A stretch of DNA of 64,000 nucleotides from Sphingobium yanoikuyae (GCF_013001025.1 NZ_CP053021.1:4058001-4122000), one strand, 5' to 3'; positions 1 to 8,881 are shown, numbered from the stretch's first letter. The notes: a model not told the origin generated them from the letters alone. A program made the numbers and translations.

Positions 1-486
1 CGCATGGCCAAGGATGGCGAGATGGAAATGCAGGCACAGGTGGCCGAAGCCGATCTGGCAACGCTGCGCGCCGGCAACAGCGCGACCGTGACCCCGGTCG
101 GCAGCAACCAGCATTTCAGCGGCCGCGTCTGGCAAGTATCGCCGGTCGTCGACCCGCAGACCCGCCAGGGCATCGCCCGCATCGCAGTCGCCTATAATGA
201 CGCGATCCGCCCCGGCGGTTTCGCGTCGGCGACGATCACCAGCGGTTCGGGCAATGCCCCGCTGTTGCCGGAATCTGCGGTGCAGAGCGACGCCAAGGGC
301 AGCTATGTCTATATCGTCAACAGCAAGAATCAGGTCGAACGGCGTGACGTGAAGGTGGGCCAGGTGTCCGACACGGGCGTCGCCATCACCAGCGGCATCA
401 CCGGCGCCGAGCGCATCGTGACGTCGGCCGGCGCCTTCCTGACCGTCGGGCAGAAGGTGAAGCCGGAAGCGCTCAAGGCGCGCTGA
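1..486 (+). CDS. RND efflux periplasmic adaptor subunit (partial, C-terminal part)
   Basis: The reading frame is open from base 1 to the TGA at 484-486, so the gene begins before the window; 161 residues are visible. The segment reads as the beta-barrel and membrane-proximal end of an HlyD/AcrA-type membrane fusion protein: an N-terminal stretch with repeated AQVAEADLATLRAG-like beta strands, the family phrase VDPQTRQGIARIAV, then RPGGFASATI, a typical LLPESAVQSD segment and a final GAERIVTSAGAFLTVGQKV. These proteins are periplasmic, anchored to the inner membrane, and bridge an RND pump to an outer-membrane channel. The RND pump gene starts 92 bases downstream on the same strand, so the two are almost certainly one operon. 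No outer-membrane factor is seen in the window. The substrate cannot be told from sequence. Confidence 0.9.
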   Translation, partial: RMAKDGEMEMQAQVAEADLATLRAGNSATVTPVGSNQHFSGRVWQVSPVVDPQTRQGIARIAVAYNDAIRPGGFASATITSGSGNAPLLPESAVQSDAKGSYVYIVNSKNQVERRDVKVGQVSDTGVAITSGITGAERIVTSAGAFLTVGQKVKPEALKAR

Positions 487-578
487 CGCAATGGTCCCGG
501 CCGGGTCATCGTGCCCGGACCGGCAGGACTGACAATATTGGAAGCGGGCGCGGTGGCGTCCGGTGAGGGAAGCCCGTC

Positions 579-3500
579 ATGAGTTTTCGCAATATCTCCG
601 CATGGGCGATCCGCAATCCGGTGCCGCCGCTGGTCCTGTTCGCCGCGCTGATGCTGGCCGGTGTCGTCAGCTTCCTGCGGATGGACATCAACCAGAATCC
701 CGACATCAGCTTCCCCATGGTTAGTGTCACCGTGTCCCAGCCGGGCGCCGCACCGACCGAACTGGAAACCCAGGTGACCCAGCGGGTCGAGGCGGCCGTG
801 CGCGGTATCAGCGGGGTCGAGGACATCACCTCCTTCGCATCCGAAGGCCAGTCGCTGACCAATGTCCAGTTCAAGATCGGCACGCCGGTCGATCGTGCGG
901 TCAATGACGTCAAGAATGCCGTTGACCAGATTCGCAGCGATTTGCCCGACGGCATCCTGGAACCGCAGGTCCAGCGCATCGACGTGGATGGCGGACCGAT
1001 CGCCTATTTCAGCGCAGAAGCGACCGACATGACGCTGGAGGAACTGTCCTGGTATGTCGACAATACGGTCGCCAAGCGATTGCTGTCGGTCAGCGGCATG
1101 GCGGCGGTGCGGCGCGGTGGCGGCGTCAGCCGCGAAATCCGCGTCATCCTGGATCCTGCCCGCCTACAGGCCTATGGCGTCACCGCCGCGCAGGTGAATG
1201 CGCAGTTGAGCCAGGTCAATATCAACGCGGCCGGCGGTCGCACCGAAATTGCCGGTGCCGAACAGTCGATCCGCGTGCTGGGCAATGCGCGCAACGCCCA
1301 TGACCTGGGCCAGACCCAGATCGCCATTTCCGGCGGTCGCACGGTCAAGCTGGCCGATATTGCCGATGTTCGCGACATGTATGCCGAACAGCGTAGCCTG
1401 GCGCTGATGAACGGCCGGCAGGTGACCAGTTTCAGCCTGGAAAAGGCCAAGGGATCGTCCGACGTCACCGTCTATGACGATGCCATGAAGGTGCTGGACA
1501 AGCTGAAGAAGGAAAATCCCAAGGTCCAGTTCAAGCAGCTCTATTCAAGCGTCGAATATACACGCGGCCAATATCACAGCGCCATGTCGGCGATGATCGA
1601 GGGCGCAGTGCTGGCGGTCGTCATCGTCTTCCTGTTCCTGCGCGACTGGCGCGCGACGATGATCTCTGCCCTCGCCATTCCGCTGTCGGCGATCCCGTCC
1701 TTCTGGTTCATGGACATGCTGGGCTTCACGCTGAACGGCATTTCGCTGCTGGCATTGAGCTTGGTGGCGGGCGTGCTGGTCGATGACGCGATCGTGGAGA
1801 TCGAGAATATCGTGCGCCACATGCGCATGGGCAAATCGGCCTATCAGGCATCGATCGACGCGGCCGACGAAATCGGCCTAGCCGTGCTGGCGACAACCAT
1901 GGCGATCGTCGCGGTGTTCCTGCCGGTCGCGCTGATGCCGGGTATTTCGGGCCAGTTCTTCATCCAGTTCGGCATGACCGTGGTCGTGTCGGTGCTGATG
2001 AGCCTGGCCGTGGCGCGCCTCATCACGCCGATGATCGCAGCCTATTTCCTGAAGGCCCATGGCGAGGCGAGCCATGGCGAAGGCTGGCTGATGGACCGCT
2101 ATATGGGCGTGCTCCACTGGTCGCTGGACCAGCGCAAGGCAAAGGCGCGGCGCGCGCGCGGCGGGTTCCGCAATCGCTTCGTCGCCTTCTTCGTCGACCA
2201 TCGCGTGTGGACTCTGGGCATCGGCATGCTCGCCTTCGTGGCGACCCTGTTCGCCTTCGGCACTTTGCCCATGACCTTCCAGCCGACGATCAACACCGAT
2301 TTCAGCCAGGTGAAGATCGAGACCGTGCCGGGCAGCACGCTGGAGCAGACCACCGCCATCACCCGCAAGGTCGCCGACATGCTGGCCGCCGACACGGATG
2401 TGGTCGAGGCCGCCTTCGCCGATATCGAGCCGACCAGCGCCGACATCTTCCTGACGCTCAAGAAGACCCGGCCGATGTCGTCGGTGGATTGGGAACGCAA
2501 GATCGCGCCCAAGTTCCAGACGATCGCCGACGCACGGGTCAATTTCCAGTCCCAGTCGGGTGGTGGCTTCGGCCGCGACATCATCATGATGTATGGTTCG
2601 GACGATCCGGAGCTGCTGGAAAAGACCGCCAATCAGCTGGTGCATGAAATGGCCGGCATCCGCGAACTGCGCGCGCCGCGCGTGCAGGGCGACATGCAGC
2701 GGCCCGAGATCATCATCAAGCCGCGCCTCGACCTGGCCGCCAGCCTGGGCGTGACGACCGCTGCGCTCAGCCAGTCGATCCGCATCGCGACGATCGGCGA
2801 CATCGACCAGAATGTCGCCAAATTCTCGCTGTCCGATCGCCAGATCCCGATCCGCGTCGCCCTGGCCGAGGATAGCCGCAAGGATATCGCCACGATCGAG
2901 AATATGCCGGTGCCGACCGTGTCGGGTGGTTCCGTGCCGCTCAAGGTGGTCGCCGACATCAGCTTTGGCGCCGGACCGACGCAGATTCGCCGCTATAACC
3001 AGATCCGCCGCGTCGTCGTCGGCGCGGATCTGGCGCCCGGCATCGTCACCAGCCAGGCCAATCAGAAGATCAACGAACTGCCGACGATGAAGGCCATCAA
3101 GGAAGGCCGCATCCAGGGCGTGCAGAAGATCGAGGCAGGCGACAGCAAGTTCCAGGCGGAAATGCTGACCAACTTCGTGATCGCCGTCTTCTCCGGCATC
3201 ATGCTGGTGCTGGCGGTGCTGGTGCTGCTCTACAAGCGGATCATGCCGCCCTTCGTGAATCTGGGGTCGCTGCTGCTCGCGCCGCTGGGCGGGGCGATCG
3301 CGCTGCACATTGCCGGCCAGCCCATGTCGCTGCCGGTGTTCATCGGCCTGCTGATGCTGCTGGGCATCGTCGCCAAGAACTCGATCCTGGTGATCGACTT
3401 CGCGCTGGAGGAGATGGAGAAGGGCGTGCCCAAGCAGGAGGCGATTCTCGACGCCGGTCACAAGCGTGCGCAGCCGATCGTGATGACCACGGTCGCCATG

Positions 3501-3743
3501 GTCGCGGGCATGGTGCCGACCGCCCTTTCGCTGTCGGGTGACGCCGCCTGGCGCGCGCCGATGGGCATCACGGTGATCGGCGGCTTGCTGCTGTCGACGG
3601 TGCTGACGCTGGTGATCGTGCCGGCCGTGTTCAGCCTGGCGCTGGGCGTCGAGCAATGGGCCGGGCCGCGGCTGAGCCGCCGCTTCCTGACCCACAAGTC
3701 GCATGATGGTCATGCGGGCAGCCATGCCCAGCCGGCGGAATAA
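579..3743 (+). CDS. RND efflux transporter, inner-membrane permease (HAE-1 type)
   Basis: This 1054-residue protein has the length and layout of AcrB/MexB pumps: a first TM helix (about 12-32), a large periplasmic porter loop, TM2-TM6 (about 335-490), a second porter half and TM8-TM12 near 865-1030. The proton-relay acids are visible as the Asp pair in [13 protein letters not shown] (TM4), and the TM10 lysine in [14 protein letters not shown]. It exports drugs, detergents or other small amphiphiles using the proton gradient. An ATG at 579 follows a GAGGGAAG ribosome site. It lies directly behind its adaptor gene. An atypical feature is the Arg/Lys-rich cytoplasmic loop after TM6 (around residue 520). 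The family call is firm; the substrate is unknown. Confidence 0.95.
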   Translation: MSFRNISAWAIRNPVPPLVLFAALMLAGVVSFLRMDINQNPDISFPMVSVTVSQPGAAPTELETQVTQRVEAAVRGISGVEDITSFASEGQSLTNVQFKIGTPVDRAVNDVKNAVDQIRSDLPDGILEPQVQRIDVDGGPIAYFSAEATDMTLEELSWYVDNTVAKRLLSVSGMAAVRRGGGVSREIRVILDPARLQAYGVTAAQVNAQLSQVNINAAGGRTEIAGAEQSIRVLGNARNAHDLGQTQIAISGGRTVKLADIADVRDMYAEQRSLALMNGRQVTSFSLEKAKGSSDVTVYDDAMKVLDKLKKENPKVQFKQLYSSVEYTRGQYHSAMSAMIEGAVLAVVIVFLFLRDWRATMISALAIPLSAIPSFWFMDMLGFTLNGISLLALSLVAGVLVDDAIVEIENIVRHMRMGKSAYQASIDAADEIGLAVLATTMAIVAVFLPVALMPGISGQFFIQFGMTVVVSVLMSLAVARLITPMIAAYFLKAHGEASHGEGWLMDRYMGVLHWSLDQRKAKARRARGGFRNRFVAFFVDHRVWTLGIGMLAFVATLFAFGTLPMTFQPTINTDFSQVKIETVPGSTLEQTTAITRKVADMLAADTDVVEAAFADIEPTSADIFLTLKKTRPMSSVDWERKIAPKFQTIADARVNFQSQSGGGFGRDIIMMYGSDDPELLEKTANQLVHEMAGIRELRAPRVQGDMQRPEIIIKPRLDLAASLGVTTAALSQSIRIATIGDIDQNVAKFSLSDRQIPIRVALAEDSRKDIATIENMPVPTVSGGSVPLKVVADISFGAGPTQIRRYNQIRRVVVGADLAPGIVTSQANQKINELPTMKAIKEGRIQGVQKIEAGDSKFQAEMLTNFVIAVFSGIMLVLAVLVLLYKRIMPPFVNLGSLLLAPLGGAIALHIAGQPMSLPVFIGLLMLLGIVAKNSILVIDFALEEMEKGVPKQEAILDAGHKRAQPIVMTTVAMVAGMVPTALSLSGDAAWRAPMGITVIGGLLLSTVLTLVIVPAVFSLALGVEQWAGPRLSRRFLTHKSHDGHAGSHAQPAE

Positions 3744-3824
3744 AGAATCGGGTTCGCGCGGGCAGCCCCATGGCAAAATATGGAGCTTGCCTGAACGAAA
3801 CGGGCGCGTAACCGTTTCACCGCC

Positions 3825-5090
3825 ATGAAGCTGCTGCGCATGCCCCGTTCGCCCCTCGACGCTGCCGCCCATCCCGCGCGGCGCATGCGGCTGGTGGCGA
3901 CGGGGATGTTGCTGGCGATGGCGGCGATCTTCATCGCGGCGCGCGCCACCGTCCATCTCCACCCCGCGATCGGCTTCGTCCAGGCCTTTGCCGAAGCGGC
4001 GATGGTCGGCGGCCTGGCCGACTGGTTCGCGGTCACCGCCCTGTTCCGCCATCCGCTCGGCCTGCCGATCCCGCATACGGCGATCATTCCGCGCAACAAG
4101 GACCGGATCGGCGACACGCTGGCGATTTTCCTGCGCGACAATTTCCTGACCCCGGCCGTCGTCGCGCGGCGGATGCGCGGCATGGACGTGGCCGGTGCGG
4201 CCGGCCGTTTCCTCGCCAGCCCGTCCGCCGGCGACGGCCGACTGCGCATGGGCGCATCCCGGCTGCTGGCCGACATGCTGGAGGCGCTGGACCAGGAACG
4301 GTTGGGCGGCATGGTGAAGGGTGCGATCGGCCAGCGGCTGCGCGCGATCAATGTCGGCCCGCTGGTGGGGCAAGCAATTGAGGCGGCGATGCGCGACGGC
4401 CGCCATGCGCCGGTGATGGATGGCATCATCCAGTGGGCAGACAGGGCGCTGGAGGCGAATGACCATCTGATCCGCCAGATGGTGCATGAGCGCGCGGGCA
4501 CGGTGCTGCGCTGGACCGGGCTGGACGAAAATCTGGCCAATGCGATTCTCGGCGGCCTGCGCAAGTTGTTGGCGGACATGGCCGCCGATCCTGGCCACAG
4601 CCTGCGCCTCAAGGCCGAGGAAGGCATGGCCAAGCTTGCCTTCGACCTGCAGTTCGACATCGAGATGCAGGCGAAGGCGGCCAAGATCCGCGACGAGATA
4701 CTCGACAATCCGGCGATGCAGCGCTGGATCGAGGGGATGTGGGAACAGGCCCGCACCGGCCTGCTGCGTGCGGTGCGCGATCCCGGCAAGGCGATGGCCG
4801 GGCGACTGGGCGAGGCGCTGCAGCAACTGGGCGGCACCCTGCAGGAGGATGCGCGGCTGAAACTGGTGATCAATCGCTTCGTGCGGCGCGGCGCGGTCGG
4901 GGCCACGGCGACCTATGGCGATTCGATCGTCAAGCTGGTGAGCGAGACGGTGCGCGGATGGGATGCCGGCACGGTCACCAGCCGGCTGGAAAATGCGGTC
5001 GGCCGCGACCTGCAATATATCCGCATCAACGGCACGCTGGTCGGCGGGCTGGTTGGCCTGGCGATCCACGCGATCGACACATTCTTCTGA
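3825..5090 (+). CDS. DUF445 family membrane-anchored protein (YjiN-like)
   Basis: The 421-residue product has the DUF445 signature near its start: a hydrophobic segment (about 22-45), then AEAAMVGGLADWFAVTALFR and a PIPHTAIIPRNKDRIG stretch, followed by a long helical, charged middle and a C-terminal membrane segment ending in VGLAIHAIDTFF. The two membrane anchors with a large helical domain between them are typical of the family. The molecular role of DUF445 proteins is not established. It is separated from the RND pump by 81 bases and may be a separate transcription unit. It is followed by an 11-bp perfect hairpin that probably ends the transcript. There is no strong ribosome site at the ATG; the frame and family match make the start plausible. 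Confidence 0.85.
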   Translation: MKLLRMPRSPLDAAAHPARRMRLVATGMLLAMAAIFIAARATVHLHPAIGFVQAFAEAAMVGGLADWFAVTALFRHPLGLPIPHTAIIPRNKDRIGDTLAIFLRDNFLTPAVVARRMRGMDVAGAAGRFLASPSAGDGRLRMGASRLLADMLEALDQERLGGMVKGAIGQRLRAINVGPLVGQAIEAAMRDGRHAPVMDGIIQWADRALEANDHLIRQMVHERAGTVLRWTGLDENLANAILGGLRKLLADMAADPGHSLRLKAEEGMAKLAFDLQFDIEMQAKAAKIRDEILDNPAMQRWIEGMWEQARTGLLRAVRDPGKAMAGRLGEALQQLGGTLQEDARLKLVINRFVRRGAVGATATYGDSIVKLVSETVRGWDAGTVTSRLENAVGRDLQYIRINGTLVGGLVGLAIHAIDTFF

Positions 5091-5095
5091 GAAAT

Positions 5096-5134
5096 GGTCG
5101 GGGCGCATCGGGCCAAAAACGACGCGCCCCGACC
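5096..5134. terminator. inverted repeat after the DUF445 gene
   Basis: GGTCGGGGCGC (5096-5106) and GCGCCCCGACC (5124-5134) are perfect 11-bp complementary arms around a 17-base loop. It lies between convergent genes and could stop transcription from both sides. There is no run of T after the stem, so it is not a classic intrinsic terminator. Confidence 0.55.
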
Positions 5135-5180
5135 GGAACCGGTCGCACAGAGGAGAAGGCCCCCGGTTCCTAGCTGAACA

Positions 5181-5774
5181 TCAGTCTTCGGGACCGCCCT
5201 CTCTGCCGGGCGGCGGCGATGGCGGCAGTTCGTCGGCGCTCAACACGCCATCGTCATTGCGGTCGAGATCATGGAACATGGCGAGCGACGGGGCGGAAAA
5301 TTCGGCGCGGTCGATCACGCCATCCTCATTGCCATCCTCGGGATAGGGCATGGCGCGGCCCGGAGGTGGGGGTGGAGCGGCGTCGCCACGCTGGCCGCCG
5401 GGCGGTGGTCCTCCCGGCGGGGGGCCGCCGGCGCCACCGGGGCCGCCACCAGGACCACCACGGCCATGCCGGCGTTCACCCTGCCCTTCCTGGCGCGGGG
5501 TGCGCTGATGGCCCAGCATCTGCTGCATGGCTTCGGCCGAGATCGCTCCATCGCCATCTGAATCAATCGCCGAAAAGCGGCGGTCGAGCCAGGCCTGCAT
5601 CTCGTCCCGCGTGATCCGGCCATCACCGTCGGCATCGGCAGCCCAGGGGCCCTCGGGCCGTGCCCCGCCGTCATGCGGACCTTCCGTCCGCGCGGACAGG
5701 TCGGCCGGCTGCTGGGCGAACAGTGGCACCGGCAGCAACAGGGTCGACAATAGCAGCATCGTGGGAAGGCGCAT
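5181..5774 (-). CDS. exported EF-hand calcium-binding protein
   Basis: From the ATG at 5774 the product has 197 residues: a signal peptide (MRLPTMLLLSTLLLPVPLFAQ), then two EF-hand loops (DADGDGRITRDE and DSDGDGAISAEA), a low-complexity Gly/Pro/Arg linker of roughly 50 residues, and two more loops (DGNEDGVIDRAE and DRNDDGVLSADE). Loops 1, 3 and 4 have the canonical acidic residue at position 12; loop 2 has Ala there and may bind calcium weakly or not at all. The frame is open further upstream to 5963, but that extension overlaps the divergent tonB-like gene and would put 63 non-signal residues ahead of a good signal peptide, so I reject it. It is likely periplasmic or surface-bound; its job is unknown. 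It is divergent from the TonB-family gene. Confidence 0.82.
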   Translation of the reverse strand: MRLPTMLLLSTLLLPVPLFAQQPADLSARTEGPHDGGARPEGPWAADADGDGRITRDEMQAWLDRRFSAIDSDGDGAISAEAMQQMLGHQRTPRQEGQGERRHGRGGPGGGPGGAGGPPPGGPPPGGQRGDAAPPPPPGRAMPYPEDGNEDGVIDRAEFSAPSLAMFHDLDRNDDGVLSADELPPSPPPGREGGPED

Positions 5775-5877
5775 CGGGGTTCCTGGATTTGCGTTGCCGC
5801 AGTGTCTCGCATCGCCGCATTGCCCCGATATGTCCCGAAGCAGCGCGAATATTTCAGGCGCACCGCCCCTTTGAAAA

Positions 5878-5915
5878 TTGATGTTGCAACATATCATATT
5901 TTGATGTTGTATCAT
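5878..5915. promoter_or_regulatory. two-copy motif in the EF-hand/tonB divergent promoter region
   Basis: TTGATGTTGCAACATATCAT (5878-5897) is followed by TTGATGTTGTATCAT (5901-5915), the same sequence minus an internal CAACA, with starts 23 bases apart (about two helical turns). The first copy holds the perfect 12-base palindrome ATGTTGCAACAT (5881-5892). The AT-rich patch sits in an otherwise GC-rich divergent intergenic region. This looks like paired binding sites for a dimeric regulator; a metal-uptake regulator is an attractive guess next to a TonB gene but the sequence does not prove which. Confidence 0.45.
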
Positions 5916-5961
5916 TCCATGGGCGCCAGAGAGCTGGCGCCACGAGAGGAGGGTGCAGTCC

Positions 5962-6651
5962 ATGTATATGACGATGCAACCGACACAGGATGCGACCCGG
6001 TCGGGCTATGCCGCGCGGCGCAAATCACCGATCGGGATCGGCGGGGCAATTGCGGTCCATGCCGTGGTGGTCGGCGCCTTCCTGCTGATGCCCAAGGAGG
6101 TCATCGACTGGGTCCGCCCGACACCGCCGATTACCGGCTATCCGGTGCCGCTGCCCCCGCCACCCGAACCGGCACCACCGGAACCGACCACCCAGACGGT
6201 CCAGACCAACCCGCTGCCGCAAAAGCCGACCACCACCGATCCGATCGTGCCGATGCCCGTTCCGGCCGGCCCGACGATCGAAACCGGCCCATCCTCGCCC
6301 TTTGACGGCTCCGGAACCGGGACGGTCATTGATCCCCCCCTGCCCCCGCCACATATTCCGGTGCTTGTCGAAGCCAGCATAGCGCCCAATGCGCTCGGGT
6401 CTTTTCAGCCCGATTATCCCGGCGCGATGATCCGCCAGGGGCTGGAAGGCAACGTCACCGTGCGCGTCACCATCAGCCCGGAAGGGCGCGTCAGCGACAT
6501 CGTCAAGATTTCGGCGACCGACGAGAGCTTCTGGCTCGCCACGCAGAAGCATGCGCTGCGCAAATGGCGCTTCCGCCCGGCGACGCGCGACGGCGTCGCG
6601 GTGAGCAGCGTCAAGACGCTGACGGTGCGCTTCACCCTGACCGATCGCTGA
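5962..6651 (+). CDS. TonB family energy-transducing protein
   Basis: The 229-residue protein has the TonB plan: a short cytoplasmic N-terminus, one membrane helix (about residues 22-40, GGAIAVHAVVVGAFLLM), a long Pro-rich periplasmic spacer (residues about 50-135, with repeated PPPEP/PPEP-like stretches), and a C-terminal TonB fold with YPGAMIRQGLEGNVTVRVT and a final ALRKWRFRPAT. It would energise TonB-dependent outer-membrane receptors with ExbB/ExbD, which are not in this window. I place the start at the ATG at 5962, because AGGAGG lies 9 bases upstream (5947-5952); a GTG at 5953 in the same frame is too close to that site. Its promoter region has a repeated motif that may control it. Confidence 0.9.
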   Translation: MYMTMQPTQDATRSGYAARRKSPIGIGGAIAVHAVVVGAFLLMPKEVIDWVRPTPPITGYPVPLPPPPEPAPPEPTTQTVQTNPLPQKPTTTDPIVPMPVPAGPTIETGPSSPFDGSGTGTVIDPPLPPPHIPVLVEASIAPNALGSFQPDYPGAMIRQGLEGNVTVRVTISPEGRVSDIVKISATDESFWLATQKHALRKWRFRPATRDGVAVSSVKTLTVRFTLTDR

Positions 6652-6660
6652 GCAGAGGAT

Positions 6661-6679
6661 GGGCGGGCATAGCCCGCCC
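6661..6679 (+). terminator. short GC-rich hairpin after the TonB gene
   Basis: GGGCGGGC (6661-6668) and GCCCGCCC (6672-6679) form a perfect 8-bp stem with a 3-base loop, 10 bases after the tonB stop codon, followed by GTTCCTTC. It separates the TonB gene from the riboflavin operon. Confidence 0.6.
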
Positions 6680-6712
6680 GTTCCTTCATGAAGGGATGTT
6701 CGATGGATCATT

Positions 6713-6740
6713 TTGCATCCGCGCCCGCCCTGCCCTATAA
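6713..6740 (+). promoter_or_regulatory. putative promoter of the riboflavin operon (leaderless)
   Basis: TTGCAT (6713-6718), a 16-base spacer and CTATAA (6735-6740) resemble a sigma-70-type promoter. The -10 box ends 7 bases before the ATG at 6748, so transcription would begin at or next to the start codon. This agrees with the absence of any ribosome binding site in front of that ATG. Confidence 0.4.
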
Positions 6741-6747
6741 GCGCGGC

Positions 6748-7203
6748 ATGGCGATATTTCCCCGTCCCGTTTCTCCCAAAAGCGCCTTTGGCGATTTCTG
6801 GAGCTATTTCCGGCAGCAGCGCCAGCATAAATGGCCGCTGCTCGGCGTGTCTGCGGCCTTCACCTATGTGATCGTCTGGGCCTTCATCGTCGACGCCAAC
6901 ACCAACACGATGCCGACCCGCAACAAGATCATCTATGTCCAGAGCTGGGACGCGAACCGGTCCGACGCGGCGGTGATCCTGCAGCAGAAGATCGACTTCG
7001 CCAAGCGCGAGGCGGCCCTCGTCAAGCAGCAGAAGAAGATGCAGGGCTTTGCCGACGCCTTCGGCATCGAATGGCGCGACGAAGAGGCTCGCAACACCGC
7101 ACGGCGCAAGGAGGCCGTCCGCCAGATCAATGGCTTGCTGGACCAGCGGCTGGCCAAGGCGGAGGCCGATCAGAAGGTCGACGCGGCAACCGCCAAGCCC
7201 TGA
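6748..7203 (+). CDS. conserved small membrane protein of unknown function, first gene of the rib operon
   Basis: The 151-residue product has one clear membrane segment (about residues 31-52, WPLLGVSAAFTYVIVWAFIV) followed by a soluble, Lys/Glu/Gln-rich helical tail (residues about 75-150) that could form a coiled coil. I do not recognise a named domain. I place the start at the ATG at 6748; the frame is open from 6688, but the 20 extra residues have no ribosome site and would overlap the proposed promoter. The stop codon is 2 bases from the ribD start, so the two are co-transcribed. Being first in a riboflavin operon suggests, but does not prove, a link to flavin metabolism. Confidence 0.72.
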   Translation: MAIFPRPVSPKSAFGDFWSYFRQQRQHKWPLLGVSAAFTYVIVWAFIVDANTNTMPTRNKIIYVQSWDANRSDAAVILQQKIDFAKREAALVKQQKKMQGFADAFGIEWRDEEARNTARRKEAVRQINGLLDQRLAKAEADQKVDAATAKP

Positions 7204-7205
7204 CC

Positions 7206-8192
7206 ATGACCACAGACGTCGCCGCTGACCGTCGCTACATGGCGGCGGCGATTGCCCTGTCGGAACGTGGCCGGGGCCTGTCGACCCCGAACCCCAATGT
7301 CGGCTGCCTGATCGTTCGCGACGGCCATGTCGTCGGCCGCGGCTGGACCCAGAAGGGCGGCCGCCCCCATGCCGAGGCGCAGGCTCTGGACGAGGCGATG
7401 GACCGGGCCGAGGGGGCCACTGCCTATGTGACGCTGGAACCCTGTTTTCACCTGAGCCCGCGCGGACCGCGCTGCGCCGACCTGATGGCGCGGGCGGGTA
7501 TTGCCCGAGTCGTGATTGCCCTGCGCGATCCCGATCCGCGCACCGATGGCCAGGGTGCCGCCTGGCTGCGCGAACGCGGCGTGACGGTCGAGATGGGGCT
7601 GATGGCGGCCGAGGCCGCCGAGGCGATGCGCGGTTTCGTGCTGCGCCAGACGCTCGGGCGCCCGGCAGTGACACTGAAGCTGGGACTCTCGCTCGACGGA
7701 CGGATCGCGCTGGCTGACGGGTCGAGTCGCTGGATCACCGGGCCGGATGCCCGTGCCCATGCTCATCTGGAGCGGGCGCGACATGACGCCATCCTGGTCG
7801 GCGGTGGTACGTTGCGGGCCGATGCGCCGAGCCTGGACGTGCGCCTGCCAGGGCTGGAGGAGCGATCGCCCCGCCGGCTGCTGCTGAGCCGTGGCCCGGC
7901 GCCCGAAGGCTGGAGCACCATTGCCGATCCGGCGGATATCGCAACGCTCGACCGGGTCGACCATCTGATGATCGAGGGCGGGGCCGAGACCGCCACCGCC
8001 TTCCTGCGTGCCGATCTGGTCGACCGGCTGCTGCTCTATCGCGCGCCGATCCTGATCGGATCGGGCCTGGCCGGGATCGGCGATATCGGCCTGACCGACC
8101 TGGCCGATGCCCATGGGCGTTGGCGGCAGACCGAGGAGCGTCAGTTCGGCCCGGACCGGCTGGAGGTTTACGCGCGCACGCGCAGCGCCTAG
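7206..8192 (+). CDS. ribD: bifunctional diaminohydroxyphosphoribosylaminopyrimidine deaminase / 5-amino-6-(5-phosphoribosylamino)uracil reductase
   Basis: RibD carries out the second and third steps of riboflavin synthesis, deamination of the pyrimidine and reduction of its ribosyl side chain. The 328-residue protein has the deaminase domain first (about 5-145) with zinc motifs HAEAQ and LEPCFHLSPRGPRCADLM, and the reductase domain after (about 155-325) with LKLGLSLDGRIALADGSSRWIT and VGGGTLRADAPSLDVR. The deaminase loop between the two zinc cysteines differs from the usual PCSHxGRTPPC but keeps both cysteines. The ATG at 7206 is 2 bases after the preceding gene; overlapping upstream open frames are shadows. 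Next comes ribE. Confidence 0.95.
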   Translation: MTTDVAADRRYMAAAIALSERGRGLSTPNPNVGCLIVRDGHVVGRGWTQKGGRPHAEAQALDEAMDRAEGATAYVTLEPCFHLSPRGPRCADLMARAGIARVVIALRDPDPRTDGQGAAWLRERGVTVEMGLMAAEAAEAMRGFVLRQTLGRPAVTLKLGLSLDGRIALADGSSRWITGPDARAHAHLERARHDAILVGGGTLRADAPSLDVRLPGLEERSPRRLLLSRGPAPEGWSTIADPADIATLDRVDHLMIEGGAETATAFLRADLVDRLLLYRAPILIGSGLAGIGDIGLTDLADAHGRWRQTEERQFGPDRLEVYARTRSA

Positions 8193-8228
8193 ATCAGCGC
8201 AAATTTCTTTCCCAAGGATCTGGGCACC

Positions 8229-8837
8229 ATGTTCACCGGCATCATCACCGACATCGGCACCATCCGCACCCATGAGCAGCGCGGCGACCTGCGCCTGGTC
8301 ATCGAAAGCGGCTATGACATGGAGACGGTCGCGATCGGCGCATCGATCGCCTGTTCGGGCGCCTGCCTGACGGTGGTGGAAAAGGGGCCAGGCTGGTTCG
8401 CGGTCGACCTGTCGGCCGAGACCGTCGCCCGCACCGCGCCGGGCCTGTGGGCACAGGGCGGCAAGCTCAACCTGGAACGCGCGCTGAAGGTCGGCGACGA
8501 ACTGGGCGGCCATATCGTCACCGGCCATGTCGACGGCATCGGCCATCTGGTGTCGGCCAGCCGCGAGGGCGATTCGATCCGCCTGGTCATCAGCGCACCA
8601 GCCGAACTGGCCGCCGCACTGGCCGCCAAGGGATCGATCACATTGGACGGCATTTCGCTGACCGTGAACAGCGTCGAGGACCAGCCCGACGGGAGCGTGC
8701 ATTTCGGCCTCAACATCATCCCGCACACCGCGATCGCCACCACGCTGGACAGCCTGCCCGACGGCCGGGCGTTCAATCTGGAGATCGATGTGCTGGCCCG
8801 TTATCTCGACCGGATGCAGAGCCTTCGCAGCAAATGA
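8229..8837 (+). CDS. ribE: riboflavin synthase, alpha chain
   Basis: The enzyme dismutates two 6,7-dimethyl-8-ribityllumazine molecules to riboflavin. The 202-residue sequence is two lumazine-binding barrels: the first starts MFTGIITDIGTI and holds GACLTVVEKG, the second holds HIVTGHVDGIGHL and GISLTVNSVED. Length and both repeats are normal. It starts 36 bases after ribD. Its stop codon at 8835-8837 abuts an inverted repeat that appears to belong to the ribB promoter region, so the operon may have an internal promoter here. Confidence 0.95.
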   Translation: MFTGIITDIGTIRTHEQRGDLRLVIESGYDMETVAIGASIACSGACLTVVEKGPGWFAVDLSAETVARTAPGLWAQGGKLNLERALKVGDELGGHIVTGHVDGIGHLVSASREGDSIRLVISAPAELAAALAAKGSITLDGISLTVNSVEDQPDGSVHFGLNIIPHTAIATTLDSLPDGRAFNLEIDVLARYLDRMQSLRSK

Positions 8838-8881
8838 TGTGATTTCACCCTTGAAGAAATCACATTGCAGTGTGATATAAT
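8837..8881 (+). promoter_or_regulatory. operator array and putative promoter in front of HTH-ribB
   Basis: ATGTGATTTC (8837-8846) and GAAATCACAT (8856-8865) are perfect 10-bp inverted arms with a 9-base gap. An overlapping near-perfect palindrome, ATCACATTGCAGTGTGAT (8859-8876), has 8 matching base pairs of 9. Together they give three TGTGAT half-sites at 8838-8843, 8859-8864 (reverse) and 8871-8876. A TTGAAG (8851-8856) to TATAAT (8876-8881) pair with a 19-base gap could be the promoter the sites overlap. The order suggests repression of ribB and ribH from an internal promoter, possibly by the HTH in RibB itself. I recognise no FMN riboswitch here. Confidence 0.5.

Noticed and set aside
1878..5108. 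A 1076-residue open frame on the minus strand across the RND pump and DUF445 genes.
   Set aside because: It is rich in Arg, His, Gln and Asp, has no known motif, and mirrors two well-supported plus-strand genes; high G+C produces such long antisense frames.
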